Below are positions 1 to 9,566 of a stretch of 64,000 nucleotides of DNA, one piece after another. Both the position numbers and the translations under genes were made by a program. The DNA lies in NCBI RefSeq assembly GCF_042611095.1, contig NZ_JBHFPV010000002.1, positions 1-64,000 on the forward strand, in the 5' to 3' direction. Origin of the DNA: Meishania litoralis (GTDB lineage: Bacteria > Bacteroidota > Bacteroidia > Flavobacteriales > Flavobacteriaceae). The notes under the pieces are model-generated. The model was not told where the DNA came from, made no database searches, and saw nothing but the letters and a program-made list of their open reading frames with translations. Numbering within the stretch: the first letter of the stretch is position 1; each line of letters begins with the position of its first letter.

Positions 1-134
1 GCCACGGGGACGATGCCGAAAGGAAGCACCGGGCTCCACTCCCCGTCCTGGCCCGCGGTCTGCGACGTCGAACTCTGGCTGTGGAGACCTAAAAGAATTG
101 TAATCAAAAAAGTGAAAGTGTAATTTTTTCTCAT
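1..134 (-). CDS. N-terminal fragment of a secreted protein, possibly Kelch/galactose-oxidase-like
   Basis: An open frame reads from an ATG at 134 down to the window edge (44 codons), so only the start of the gene is present. It begins with two basic residues and a hydrophobic stretch typical of a signal peptide (MRKNYTFTFLITILLG). The mature part begins with a GEWSPVLPFGIVPV segment. From memory, this kind of segment opens secreted Kelch/galactose-oxidase-like proteins, but so little is visible that the family is a guess. About 69% of bases 1-90 are G or C, far above the surrounding DNA, while the signal-peptide codons are AT-rich. Secretion is well supported; the function is not. Confidence 0.55.
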   Translation of the reverse strand, partial: MRKNYTFTFLITILLGLHSQSSTSQTAGQDGEWSPVLPFGIVPV

Positions 135-638
135 AGCGATACTGGGGTTTCTAATTATAGTAGAATTAAAAAACCAAAATTAAGTTGAATCTTTTTTGCA
201 TTTCCAATTAATACGGTAAAACAAGATAATTATTCGTTTAGTAACAATTGCATCGTGTTAAACCCTACCTGAGCTTCTTTAAAAGTATACTTGGCAAGGA
301 AAATGAGCACGACAAAATTGTCTGCCCAATATTTGAAATACGTCCAAATACTTATTTTGGATTGAATACTAAAAACGAAATTTTAGTGTTTGTTAGAATA
401 CAAAGTTAAATATTTGGTAATGAGCAAAAAGAGAAATCCGTTTTGAATTTCTAGTTTTTCTAAATTAACACCTTCAGGTTATAAGAAATTATTTTTCTAA
501 AATTGAAAGATTACAAATTTGCGTATTTAATCGAATAATTTCCGTCTTTGACGAAATGTGATGACTTATCATGGTAGAATGATAAACAATAACTAATTTT
601 ACTTGCAGTATAACTAAACCCACAAAACTTTCATATCC
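135..638. other. Intergenic region, 504 bp, between divergent genes
   Basis: This AT-rich stretch separates the minus-strand secreted protein from the first exopolysaccharide operon and should hold promoters for both. I see no RNA gene or strong hairpin. A TTTG at 389-392 with TATTTG at 411-416 is a weak match to the Bacteroidota -33/-7 promoter pattern. A 16-base motif at 517-532 recurs ahead of the second exopolysaccharide operon (18976-18991). Confidence 0.5.
517..532 (+). repeat. Motif shared by the leaders of both exopolysaccharide operons, copy 1
   Basis: ATTTGCGTATTTAATC lies about 110 bp before the aminotransferase start. A copy with one mismatch is found at 18976-18991, upstream of the glycosylphosphotransferase, and similarity continues loosely for about 15 more bases. 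A shared regulatory or promoter element is possible, but in AT-rich DNA chance is not excluded. Confidence 0.3.
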
Positions 639-1778
639 TTGAACTCCAAAGTCTTGCACAAGTCCAAAATTTGGCTTTCTTCTCCACATATGTCTGGCAA
701 TGAGCAACAATATGTCAAAGAGGCTTTTGATACCAATTGGATTGCTCCGTTGGGACCAAATGTCGAAGCATTCGAAAGGGATCTCATGCAATATGTTCAG
801 GAGGATTCACATATAGCTGCTTTGAGTTCAGGAACCGGTGCTCTTCATTTAGGTCTGATTCTCTTAGGTGTGAAACAAGATGATGAAGTTTTATGTCAGA
901 GCTTTACGTTTTCGGCCTCGGCCAATCCTATAACATATTTGGGGGCTAAGCCTATTTTTATCGATAGTGAGGAAGAAACATGGAACATTTCCCCAGAATT
1001 GCTGGAAAAGGCAATCATAGAAAGAATAGCGCAAGGAAAAAAACCGAAGGCGATTATTGCCGTTCACCTTTATGGGATGCCATATAAGGTTAGGGAGATA
1101 CGTGAGATATCCTTAAAATATAGTATTCCTGTTCTTGAAGATAGTGCCGAGGCATTAGGAAGCTCTTATCATGGTGTCAAGTGCGGTACATTTGGGGATG
1201 TCTCAATATTTTCCTTCAATGGCAATAAGATTATCACGACTTCTGGAGGGGGGGCACTATGTACTAAGGACAAAAATATGAAGAAAAGAGCAATTTTTTT
1301 GGCAACACAGGCCAGGGATGAAGCGCCTCACTATCAACACTCCCGAGTTGGGTATAATTATAGGATGAGCAATGTACTTGCCGGAATAGGGAGAGGTCAA
1401 ATGGAAGTTCTTGACAATCGTGTAAACGCCAGAAGAAATAACTATTTTTACTACAAAGAGCATTTGGGAAGTTTGGATGGGATAGGGTTTTTGGAGGAGC
1501 CAAAAGGTTGTTATTCAAATCGTTGGCTGACCTGCTTAACAACCCGCTCAAAAGAACAAAGGGAGTGGGTTCGATTGGCCTTGGAGGAAGAAAATATTGA
1601 GTCTAGACCTCTATGGAAACCTATGCACCTTCAGCCGGTGTTTAAGAACAGCCTAAGTTTTGTCAACGGCGTATCCGCAGGGTTGTTCGAACGCGGACTT
1701 TGCCTACCAAGTGGTTCAAATCTTAGTAGGGTTGACCTTGATAGAACAATCGAAATAATTAAGAGGGTTATCGTATGA
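639..1778 (+). CDS. DegT/DnrJ/EryC1/StrS-family PLP-dependent sugar aminotransferase
   Basis: The 379-residue protein belongs to the fold-type-I sugar aminotransferases that put an amino group on a nucleotide-linked keto sugar (PglE, perosamine and ArnB type). The opening segment KIWLSSPHMSGNEQ, the LEDSAEALGS segment whose Asp168 should contact the PLP ring nitrogen, and SFNGNKIITTSGGG with the probable PLP-binding Lys197 are all present. Length is normal. The frame has a stop at 615-617 and no ATG before the conserved core, so translation starts at TTG 639 or TTG 654. The stop overlaps the start of the dehydratase gene (ATGA), and the two fit together: the 4-keto sugar made by the dehydratase is a likely substrate. 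The exact sugar is unknown. Confidence 0.9.
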   Translation: MNSKVLHKSKIWLSSPHMSGNEQQYVKEAFDTNWIAPLGPNVEAFERDLMQYVQEDSHIAALSSGTGALHLGLILLGVKQDDEVLCQSFTFSASANPITYLGAKPIFIDSEEETWNISPELLEKAIIERIAQGKKPKAIIAVHLYGMPYKVREIREISLKYSIPVLEDSAEALGSSYHGVKCGTFGDVSIFSFNGNKIITTSGGGALCTKDKNMKKRAIFLATQARDEAPHYQHSRVGYNYRMSNVLAGIGRGQMEVLDNRVNARRNNYFYYKEHLGSLDGIGFLEEPKGCYSNRWLTCLTTRSKEQREWVRLALEEENIESRPLWKPMHLQPVFKNSLSFVNGVSAGLFERGLCLPSGSNLSRVDLDRTIEIIKRVIV

Positions 1779-3712
1779 TACAAAATTATATCACACAGAA
1801 TGCCAATCGCTATGCCTCAAAATGGTTGGTTTTGATTATTGATATAATCTCATCATGCATTGCATTTGTATTGGCCTATTGTATTCGTTTTAATCTGTCA
1901 TTTGACTTCGATGTCGAGAAACTTTACATACAACTTCCTGTTGTTGCCATTATATCGGCAATTGCCTTTCTTATTGTAGGCTCTTACAAAGGCGTTGTTC
2001 GACATACCGGGGTTCGCGACGTATACAACGTTTTTAATGCTGTTTGTCTTTCAAGTATCATTATGATTGCGGTCGTTCTCATAAATAAGGAATTTGGATT
2101 CTTTCCAGACTTCACCATTTTTCTCAGTATAATAATTATTTATAGCTTACTTGCTTTCATTGGCCTTACCGCTTCGCGATATATGTTCAAAGCGCTTTAT
2201 AACAGCTATGCGATTCGCGACCTAAAGGTGAACAAGAATGTACTCATATATGGAGCTGGTGAATCGGGAATCCTTACACATAACGCACTTACCAACCATT
2301 CTAAAAGCAGGGCGAGAGTCGTTGGTTATATAGATAATGACAATCAAAAGGCCGGAAAACAAATCAATGGTGTAAAGGTCTATCATAACAATGTATTGAC
2401 CAAGGATTTTTTGACCAATAAGAACATCTCTGAAGTTATTTTCTCAATTCAGAATATCGCACCCAAAAAATTAAGGAGTTTGGTAGAAGGTCTTGTTGAA
2501 CTACCTGTTCAGGTTAAGATTGTACCTCCGGTTGAAGATTGGATTAATGGTGAATTGAGAGCGTCTCAGATTAAGCAGGTGCAAATAGAAGATTTATTGG
2601 ATAGGGCTCCAATAAGTATCAAAAATGAGAAAATCGAAAAAGAATTTTTGAACAAAACGATTTTGGTAACAGGCGGAGCGGGTTCAATTGGAAGTGAAAT
2701 CGTAAGACAAATATGCCAGTATGATTACAAATCCCTGATAATTATTGATCAAGCTGAATCGGCGCTGTATGATCTTCAACAAGAGTTAAAGCAGAACGGT
2801 TACCATAATTTCATTCCTATTGTTGGGGATATTCGCGACAAGAACAGGCTTAATGCTATTTTCCAGGAACACAAGCCAAATATGGTTTTTCATTCCGCGG
2901 CATACAAGCACGTTCCGTTGATGGAATACAATTCTTACGAGGCCATTAAAATTAACATTGGTGGTACAAAGACCGTAGCGGATTTATCAATAAGCCATAA
3001 GGTAGAGAAGTTTGTTTTTATATCTACCGATAAGGCCGTCAATCCAACCAATGTTATGGGTGCTACCAAAAGGATAGCTGAAATGTATATAAGTTGTATG
3101 GAACAACAGAAAAAAACCAAGTTCATAACCACAAGATTCGGTAACGTTTTAGGCTCGAACGGATCGGTAATCCCATTATTTAGAAAGCAAATCGAAAAAG
3201 GAGGCCCATTGACATTGACTCACAAAGACGTAACTCGGTATTTTATGACAATTCCGGAAGCTTCTCAACTGGTTTTGGAGGCAGGTGTTATGGGCGATGG
3301 TGGAGAAATCTTTATTTTTGATATGGGGGAGTCTGTGAAAATATTTGATTTGGCCAAGAACATGATAAAATTATCGGGGTTGAGTTATCCTGAGGATATT
3401 GATATTAAGATAACTGGTCTTCGACCAGGAGAGAAACTTTATGAAGAGCTATTGGCTAATGGAGAAAATACATTGCCAACCTATCATAGAAAAATAAAAA
3501 TAAGTAAAGTAAGAGAATTGGACTATGCAGCGGTTAGATCCAAGATAGACGAATTGTGCATAACAAATATGTTTTTCAGTGGAAATGCGGTTAAGTTGAT
3601 GAAAGGTATAGTGCCGGAATATGTGTCTAGCAATTCCGAACTATGCGAATTGGACGACAGGCGTACTTCTTCAGATGATGACAAGCCAACTTTAAAAGTG
3701 GTTCAATCATAA
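1775..3712 (+). CDS. Membrane-bound nucleotide-sugar 4,6-dehydratase (CapD/PglF/FlaA1 type)
   Basis: The 645-residue protein has four hydrophobic segments in the first about 140 residues. A CoA-binding-like Rossmann unit follows (NVLIYGAGESGI near residue 160), and then an extended short-chain dehydrogenase domain starting with TGGAGSIGSE near 298. The STDKAVNPTNVMGATK segment (about 418-432) is the active-site region of the PglF branch, in which Met replaces the usual catalytic Tyr. Members convert UDP-GlcNAc or a related sugar to a 4-keto-6-deoxy product at the cytoplasmic membrane. Translational coupling with the aminotransferase suggests the pair makes an amino-6-deoxy sugar for the polysaccharide. 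Substrate is inferred, not seen. Confidence 0.92.
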   Translation: MIQNYITQNANRYASKWLVLIIDIISSCIAFVLAYCIRFNLSFDFDVEKLYIQLPVVAIISAIAFLIVGSYKGVVRHTGVRDVYNVFNAVCLSSIIMIAVVLINKEFGFFPDFTIFLSIIIIYSLLAFIGLTASRYMFKALYNSYAIRDLKVNKNVLIYGAGESGILTHNALTNHSKSRARVVGYIDNDNQKAGKQINGVKVYHNNVLTKDFLTNKNISEVIFSIQNIAPKKLRSLVEGLVELPVQVKIVPPVEDWINGELRASQIKQVQIEDLLDRAPISIKNEKIEKEFLNKTILVTGGAGSIGSEIVRQICQYDYKSLIIIDQAESALYDLQQELKQNGYHNFIPIVGDIRDKNRLNAIFQEHKPNMVFHSAAYKHVPLMEYNSYEAIKINIGGTKTVADLSISHKVEKFVFISTDKAVNPTNVMGATKRIAEMYISCMEQQKKTKFITTRFGNVLGSNGSVIPLFRKQIEKGGPLTLTHKDVTRYFMTIPEASQLVLEAGVMGDGGEIFIFDMGESVKIFDLAKNMIKLSGLSYPEDIDIKITGLRPGEKLYEELLANGENTLPTYHRKIKISKVRELDYAAVRSKIDELCITNMFFSGNAVKLMKGIVPEYVSSNSELCELDDRRTSSDDDKPTLKVVQS

Positions 3713-3757
3713 TATTTTAGTAAACTTGCAGTTCTAATTAAATACAATCGACTTTTC

Positions 3758-4540
3758 ATGGTTTCTAAGAAATATTATTCTGAGTTAAAACAACTTTGCC
3801 TATTATCTATTTGTTGTTTTTTAGCAGTCTCCTGTGCTTCGAAAAAAGACGTTGTTTATTTTCAAGACACAAGTGACTATGAAACAATTATAAGTGACAA
3901 CTCGCACACCAATAAATTTAAGATAGATGATGTGTTGAGTATCCATGTTTCTACACTCGACCCTTTGGTTAGTATGCCCTTTAATTTGTACAAAGGTGCA
4001 GAAGAGGGAGGAATACGAGCTGAACAGGTAAACTATATTATTGACAAAAATGGGGAGATTGATTTCCCGGTAATTGGCGCGGTGAAAATCGCTGGGCTTA
4101 CCCCGGAGGAGACCAAGGGTCTTTTAAAAGAAAAATTGACTCCTTATTTGAAAGATGCCATTATCAATATTAGGTTGAAGAATTTCACCGTAACGGTTTT
4201 GGGAGAGGTAAACAGGCCGGGTACGTACCCCGTATTAGGGGAACAGATAACAGTTCTTGAAGCATTGGGGCTGGCAAATGACCTTACCATTAAAGCAAGG
4301 CGCGATAATATTTTGATAATACGCGATTTTAATGGTACTAAGGTATCCACCCGAATAGACTTGACCAAGAAGGAGGCACTTAATTCACCTGTTTATTATC
4401 TGACACAGAACGATGTCGTGTATGTTCAACCTAACAATTCTGCGGTGGCTTCTTATGGTTTAGATAACCGAGCAACTATATGGGTTTCAATTGCATCCGT
4501 ATTAATTACCTCCACCGTATTGTTTATTACAAGAAACTGA
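3758..4540 (+). CDS. Polysaccharide export outer-membrane lipoprotein (Wza/OPX family), copy 1
   Basis: The protein has a lipoprotein signal with lipobox LAVSC (Cys26). A Poly_export domain follows, with the family's opening segment (FKIDDVLSIHVSTLDP), and then an SLBB-type region (VTVLGEVNRPGTYPV). A C-terminal hydrophobic helix precedes ITRN. OPX proteins form or gate the outer-membrane exit of Wzx/Wzy-made polysaccharide and work with the Wzc kinase encoded 33 bp downstream. At 260 residues it is shorter than E. coli Wza, which is normal for Bacteroidota. A second, different copy lies at 20816-21625. Confidence 0.92.
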   Translation: MVSKKYYSELKQLCLLSICCFLAVSCASKKDVVYFQDTSDYETIISDNSHTNKFKIDDVLSIHVSTLDPLVSMPFNLYKGAEEGGIRAEQVNYIIDKNGEIDFPVIGAVKIAGLTPEETKGLLKEKLTPYLKDAIINIRLKNFTVTVLGEVNRPGTYPVLGEQITVLEALGLANDLTIKARRDNILIIRDFNGTKVSTRIDLTKKEALNSPVYYLTQNDVVYVQPNNSAVASYGLDNRATIWVSIASVLITSTVLFITRN

Positions 4541-4573
4541 AAAAGTCTTATTTCCTAAAAATTAAATTTTAGA

Positions 4574-6946
4574 ATGGTTACAGATTCCCAGGGTTTATCC
4601 GGTGATGGCGCGGATTTAAAGGATGTTATCTCGAGATATGCGGCGCAGTGGAAATGGTTTGTCTTAACAACTATAATATCCTTAGTGTTAGCATTTATCT
4701 ATATAAGGTATGCCACTCCTGAATATGCCGCCAAGGCAAAGATTCAGATCATCGAGGACAAGGGATCCGGTTCGGAGCTTTCTGCTTTTCAAGACCTGAA
4801 TCTTTTAGGAGGCATGAAGAACAAGGTTGAGGATGAGATAGAAATACTTAATTCCAGATCCAATTTTTTGGAAGTTGTCGACAATCTAGATTTGAATGTT
4901 CGTATAATTGCGTTGGGCAATGTTAAAGATTCTGAAATCTATAAAAATAGGCCTTTCAATATCAACTTTATAGAGAGCGATTCTATAATTAATTCTGCAA
5001 GCTTCGAATTTTTTATTGAATTGTCGTCTGAAACAACGTTTGGCTTTAGCCTTGAAAGAGATAGTCCATTAAAAATTTACTCTTATGGAAAAAACATCAC
5101 CACAAAAGAAGTTGGCGATATTGTGATTACACCGAATCTACCCTATTTCAACAATTACAAAGGCGAAAAAATTAAAGTTTCAATTGACCCTGTCTTTATA
5201 GTGGCGGAAGGTTATCAAAAAAGTATAAGTATTTCCCCTGCGGAAGAGTTATCCAATATTATTGATATTACTCTTAATAATCCAATTAAACAAAAGGGTA
5301 TCGATATCATCAATGAATTAATTTTAACATATAATAAAAATGCCATAGAGGATAAGAAGGTTGTCGCCGATAGAACTTCGGAATTTATCAATAATCGTAT
5401 TCAACTGATTGCATCCACATTGACAACAGTGGATCAAGATGCCCAAGAGCTAATGACTGAAAAGGGTATAACAGGAAGCGGCTTAGAGGTAGGAGCTGCT
5501 GTGCAGGTGAGTGCGGCCAGTCGTCAACAACTTGACAATGCAAGAAATCAGTTGGATATTGTAAGCAATTTAAAAAACTATATCTCAGGGGAGTCGGGAT
5601 ATAATACTATGCCTGTCGTTGATGTAGGTAACGGCGCAATTGCGCAGACTACTGCGAAATACAATGAATTGGTAGCTGAAAGGAATAGGCTACTTAAAAG
5701 TGCTGACGCGCAAAATCCAATTATCGTAAATTTAGATCAGCAGTTAGATCAACTAAAAAGTACTATGCAATCTAGTTTGGTCGCTATGGAGCGAAACGTT
5801 GGAATGACGGTTGGGACTCTCCAAAACCAAATGGGCCGTATTCAAGGAACTATATATTCTGCACCCAGAAATCAGCGTGATTTACGAAATATTACTAGAA
5901 AGCAGGAGACAACGGAATCATTATATCTCTATTTGCTTCAGAAACGTGAAGAATCTCAGATCATGGCGGCTTCAAGTCCGGCTAAATCAAAAGTAGTCGA
6001 TAGTGCCTACCTTGAAGGAGACACTCCTGTTACTCCTAAGAAGCCTCTTATTTACTTGGCTTCCTTTATACTTGGTCTACTTGTTCCCTTTTCGGTCCTA
6101 TACAGCAAAGATTTGTTGGATAATAAGATTCATAACAAGACCGGACTTGAAAAACTGGTCAAAGATGTACCCGTATTGGCCGAGCTACCGCGATTAGCAA
6201 AAAAAGACCAACAATTGGTAAATAAGGATGATCGTTCGGTATTGGGAGAATCATTAAGGATTCTGCGAACAAATCTTGACTATATAATAAAATCAAAAGG
6301 AGGACGTAACAATGTAATATTTGTAACTTCCAGTGTTCCAGGGGAAGGAAAGACCTTTTTGTCTTCTAACCTAGCGATGATATTCGCAAGCACTGATAAG
6401 AAGGTATTGTTAATAGGTGCCGATATTCGTAATCCAAAACTGTATACTTTTTTCAATAGTAAGGATGTGGACAAGTTAGGAAAGCCAGGAAGAAATAAGG
6501 ATGCAGGCCTTACCGAGTTCTTATACGACGATTCTTTGACTTCTAAAGATATCATAAATCCGATGCTCGTTCATACCAATACGATTGACGTTATATATTC
6601 AGGTAAGATTCCGCCGAACCCTTCTGAGCTTTTAATGAGCTCGAGAATGAAAGACCTGATTCAGGAAGTATCGCTTAAATATGATTATGTAGTAGTTGAT
6701 ACTGCCCCATTAATGGTTGTAACGGATACTTTACTGATAAGTGAATATGCAGATCATATAATTTATGTGACAAGGGCAGGTTCCACTGAAACCAAGGTTA
6801 TTGAGTATCCTTTGAAACTGAGAAAAGAAGGCAAACTGAAAGGACTTTCCTTCATTGTCAATGATGTCAAGGACTCTAACCTTGGATATGGCGGCAAATA
6901 CGGCTACGGCTATGGAAAAACTACCAAAAAGTGGTGGAAATTCTAA
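4574..6946 (+). CDS. Wzc-type polysaccharide co-polymerase and BY-kinase, copy 1
   Basis: The 790-residue protein has an N-terminal Wzz domain with a first membrane helix near residues 30-50, a long periplasmic coiled-coil part, a GNVR-like segment (NQRDLRNITRKQE), a second helix near 490-510 and a cytoplasmic tyrosine kinase. The kinase shows Walker A (SSVPGEGKT, about 587-595), Walker A' (VLLIGADIRNPK) and Walker B (YVVVDTAPL). The tail is rich in Tyr and Gly (GYGGKYGYGYGKTTKKWWKF), the expected autophosphorylation cluster. It should control chain length and export together with the OPX lipoprotein. The stop codon abuts the convergent phosphatase gene that probably dephosphorylates the tail. 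Confidence 0.93.
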   Translation: MVTDSQGLSGDGADLKDVISRYAAQWKWFVLTTIISLVLAFIYIRYATPEYAAKAKIQIIEDKGSGSELSAFQDLNLLGGMKNKVEDEIEILNSRSNFLEVVDNLDLNVRIIALGNVKDSEIYKNRPFNINFIESDSIINSASFEFFIELSSETTFGFSLERDSPLKIYSYGKNITTKEVGDIVITPNLPYFNNYKGEKIKVSIDPVFIVAEGYQKSISISPAEELSNIIDITLNNPIKQKGIDIINELILTYNKNAIEDKKVVADRTSEFINNRIQLIASTLTTVDQDAQELMTEKGITGSGLEVGAAVQVSAASRQQLDNARNQLDIVSNLKNYISGESGYNTMPVVDVGNGAIAQTTAKYNELVAERNRLLKSADAQNPIIVNLDQQLDQLKSTMQSSLVAMERNVGMTVGTLQNQMGRIQGTIYSAPRNQRDLRNITRKQETTESLYLYLLQKREESQIMAASSPAKSKVVDSAYLEGDTPVTPKKPLIYLASFILGLLVPFSVLYSKDLLDNKIHNKTGLEKLVKDVPVLAELPRLAKKDQQLVNKDDRSVLGESLRILRTNLDYIIKSKGGRNNVIFVTSSVPGEGKTFLSSNLAMIFASTDKKVLLIGADIRNPKLYTFFNSKDVDKLGKPGRNKDAGLTEFLYDDSLTSKDIINPMLVHTNTIDVIYSGKIPPNPSELLMSSRMKDLIQEVSLKYDYVVVDTAPLMVVTDTLLISEYADHIIYVTRAGSTETKVIEYPLKLRKEGKLKGLSFIVNDVKDSNLGYGGKYGYGYGKTTKKWWKF

Positions 6947-7687
6947 TCAGCTAAAATTGTAGATCGTTCTTTCAATTATAGGAAGCAAGGTATCCAATAA
7001 TTTATTTGTAACTTTTATTTCTTTCAGGCCTTCTAGCTGTGTTTTGTTGTGAACATCAGAGGCCAAAAAATTGATGAGGTCTGCCTCCAGCAGTTTCATT
7101 GCGGTTTGTTGAACTTCCTTGCCATAAAATTCACCTAAAGACAATAGGTTCATCTGAAATAAGACACCTTGATCCTTCATCTTTTGATATTTTTTGAACT
7201 TCTTTTGGAGAAATACATATCTTTCCGGGTGGGCCAAAATAGGGAATAATCTATGCTCGGCAATTTTCTTGATTGCTTCGTCGAAATTTATCGAAGCCTG
7301 TAAATAAGACATTTCTACCAAAAGATAGTTGTTCTGAAGCGTCATAACTTCACCATTTGCCAATAAGTTCTCAAAATTTGAGTCTATCATATGCTCTGCC
7401 GACGCTTCGACGGAAATATGGTTTAAATCGTTGATCGCAAGGCCATGATTCAGTATTTCCAATGATTTTGAAATGGTTCCCGGATTGTTTGGGTAATAAT
7501 TGTCCATAATATGGGGGGTAGCTATAAAATTTTGAATTCCGTATTCAGAAAACCCCTTTATCAGTGCTATGGATTCCTCAACTGTTTTGGCGCCGTCGTC
7601 TACTCCCGGTAAAATATGGTTATGTATATCTATAAATCCTTTTAGGGCATCTATCAGGTATTTTTTCCTGTTAAAAATGGTTAGCAT
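6947..7687 (-). CDS. PHP-type protein tyrosine phosphatase (CpsB/YwqE family)
   Basis: The 246-residue protein starts its domain with DIHNHILPGVDDGAKT (His22, His24, Asp30), the metal-binding signature of the polymerase-and-histidinol-phosphatase family. Further motifs are ATPHI, AHPERY and ASDVHN. CpsB and YwqE are manganese-dependent phosphatases that remove phosphate from the tyrosine tail of Wzc-like kinases. The gene is on the opposite strand to the kinase and its stop codon directly follows the kinase's stop, with no base between them. The two transcripts must therefore overlap at their 3' ends unless both terminate inside coding sequence. Confidence 0.9.
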   Translation of the reverse strand: MLTIFNRKKYLIDALKGFIDIHNHILPGVDDGAKTVEESIALIKGFSEYGIQNFIATPHIMDNYYPNNPGTISKSLEILNHGLAINDLNHISVEASAEHMIDSNFENLLANGEVMTLQNNYLLVEMSYLQASINFDEAIKKIAEHRLFPILAHPERYVFLQKKFKKYQKMKDQGVLFQMNLLSLGEFYGKEVQQTAMKLLEADLINFLASDVHNKTQLEGLKEIKVTNKLLDTLLPIIERTIYNFS

Positions 7688-7900
7688 TTATTTTCAATTT
7701 ATGGGTAAAAATACCATTTCTACGGTAACTCTTGCCAATAAATAGGTCTGTAGTTCGGTTTCATAATGATCCTATCGAAAATACTTGTTAAAGTTTTGTT
7801 TAAATTTTGATTCTCATTGCCCGACTTTTATTGAATTGCCTCCTTATTCATTATATTGTGCTGTAAGCTGATACTAAATCAAATACTAACTCACACAAAT

Positions 7901-9541
7901 ATGAAAAGAAGAGATTTTGTTCAATTGACCGGTCTCGGTGCAGGTGCGTTGTTGTTGCCGTCCACAATGATGGGCAATAGTATTCCCGCCGAAGCGCTTT
8001 TAAGCCCGGGAATGGACATTGTTGTCAAAAAAAGAATGGCCGATGTAGCCCTTAATACTGCAAAATCCATGGGTGCTACATATGCCGATGCTAGAATTGG
8101 TAGGTACCTGAACCAATATGTCTTTACACGAGAAGACAAAGTACAAAATGTGGTCAATACCGAATCTTTTGGAATAGGAATTCGCGTAATCGCCAATGGT
8201 ACTTGGGGTTTTGCCTCTACCAATAGCGTTACTGAAGACGGTATCAAAAAAGCTACCGAACAGGCGGTCGCCATTGCCAAGGCAAATTCTAAGTTTCAGA
8301 AAGAGCCGGTAAAATTGGCACCTGTAATAGGCCAAGGCGAGGTTTCTTGGAAAACAGCGGTAAAAAAAGATTTTAAAGATGTTCCGGTATCCGAAAAGGT
8401 GGATCTTTTGTTGCGTGCCAACTCGGCAGCATTGCAAAATGGTGCCAACTTCGTGAATTCCGCACTTTTTATGGTTAACGAGCAGAAATATTTCGCCTCT
8501 ACCGATGGTTCTTATATCGATCAAGATATTCATCGGATCTGGCCAACCTTTGGAGTAACGGCAGTAGATCAGGGAGCGGGCAAGTTCAAGACACGACAAG
8601 CCATGAGTGCCCCAATGGGCATGGGGTATGAATATATGGATGGATTGGATTCTGAAAAGTTGGACGGTGCCGCAGGACTAAAACTGTACCGTAATAGCTA
8701 TGATATGGTCGAAGATGCTACGATTGCCGCCCAACAGGCCAAAGAGATGCTGAACGCTAAATCGGTCGATCCAGGAAAATATGACTTGGTGCTCGAACCC
8801 AACCATTTGGGCCTTACCATTCATGAATCGGTAGGGCATCCAACCGAATTGGACCGTGTACTGGGCTACGAAGCCAATTACGCGGGGACCAGTTTTGCGA
8901 CGATGGATAAATGGAAATCTGGAGACTTCAAATATGGTAGCGACATCGTGAATATAGTTGCCGATAAGACCCAACCAGGGTCTTTAGGTGCCGTAGGATA
9001 TGATGATGAGGGCGTAAAATGTAAAAAGTGGGACATCATTAGAAACGGAATTCTGGTCAACTACCAGGCCATTCGTGATCAGGTGAACATGATCGATCAA
9101 AATGAATCGCACGGCTGTTGCTACGCTCAGAGCTGGAATGACGTACAATTTCAGAGAATGCCCAATATTTCGTTGGAGGCGGGCAAGGATCCCTACTCCA
9201 TCGACCAGATGATAAAAGATGTCGAAAAAGGTATTTATATCGCCGGACGCGGCTCTTATTCAATCGACCAGCAACGTTATAACTTTCAGTTCGGCGGCAC
9301 CGTATTTTACGAAATTAAGAATGGCGAGATCGTTGGTATGTTGAACGATGTAGCCTATCAATCCAATACACAGGAATTTTGGAACAGCTGTGTAAAAATA
9401 TGTGACCAAAATGATTACCGATTGTTCGGTTCCTTTTTTGACGGTAAGGGGCAACCTTCCCAGATAAGTGCGGTTTCCCATGGTAGTTCTACTTCGCGGT
9501 TCAACGATATCAATGTAATCAATACAGGTAGAACCATTTAA
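7901..9541 (+). CDS. tldD: TldD-family metalloprotease with twin-arginine-like signal
   Basis: The HESVGHPTE segment (His308, Glu309, His313 with the chosen start) is the HExxxH zinc motif of TldD, the catalytic half of the TldD/TldE protease. I start at ATG 7901, because 15 extra upstream codons would place unrelated residues before MKRRDFVQLTGLGAGALLLP, which looks like a Tat signal. That signal and the 546-residue length mark the Bacteroidota exported form rather than the cytoplasmic E. coli form. The partner follows after 25 bp. The family matures peptides such as microcin B17 in E. coli; the substrate here is unknown. Confidence 0.9.
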   Translation: MKRRDFVQLTGLGAGALLLPSTMMGNSIPAEALLSPGMDIVVKKRMADVALNTAKSMGATYADARIGRYLNQYVFTREDKVQNVVNTESFGIGIRVIANGTWGFASTNSVTEDGIKKATEQAVAIAKANSKFQKEPVKLAPVIGQGEVSWKTAVKKDFKDVPVSEKVDLLLRANSAALQNGANFVNSALFMVNEQKYFASTDGSYIDQDIHRIWPTFGVTAVDQGAGKFKTRQAMSAPMGMGYEYMDGLDSEKLDGAAGLKLYRNSYDMVEDATIAAQQAKEMLNAKSVDPGKYDLVLEPNHLGLTIHESVGHPTELDRVLGYEANYAGTSFATMDKWKSGDFKYGSDIVNIVADKTQPGSLGAVGYDDEGVKCKKWDIIRNGILVNYQAIRDQVNMIDQNESHGCCYAQSWNDVQFQRMPNISLEAGKDPYSIDQMIKDVEKGIYIAGRGSYSIDQQRYNFQFGGTVFYEIKNGEIVGMLNDVAYQSNTQEFWNSCVKICDQNDYRLFGSFFDGKGQPSQISAVSHGSSTSRFNDINVINTGRTI

Positions 9542-9566
9542 TTTCAGTCTCAAAAAAAATAATATA

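Noticed and set aside
489..791. A 100-codon minus-strand frame at the start of the aminotransferase
   Set aside because: About half of it is antisense to the well-supported aminotransferase, and the rest is AT-rich leader DNA without recognisable features.
7688..7900. Bacteroidota-type promoter for tldD
   Set aside because: TTG and TAAATTTTG-like pieces are present, but their spacing does not fit the known -33/-7 pattern.
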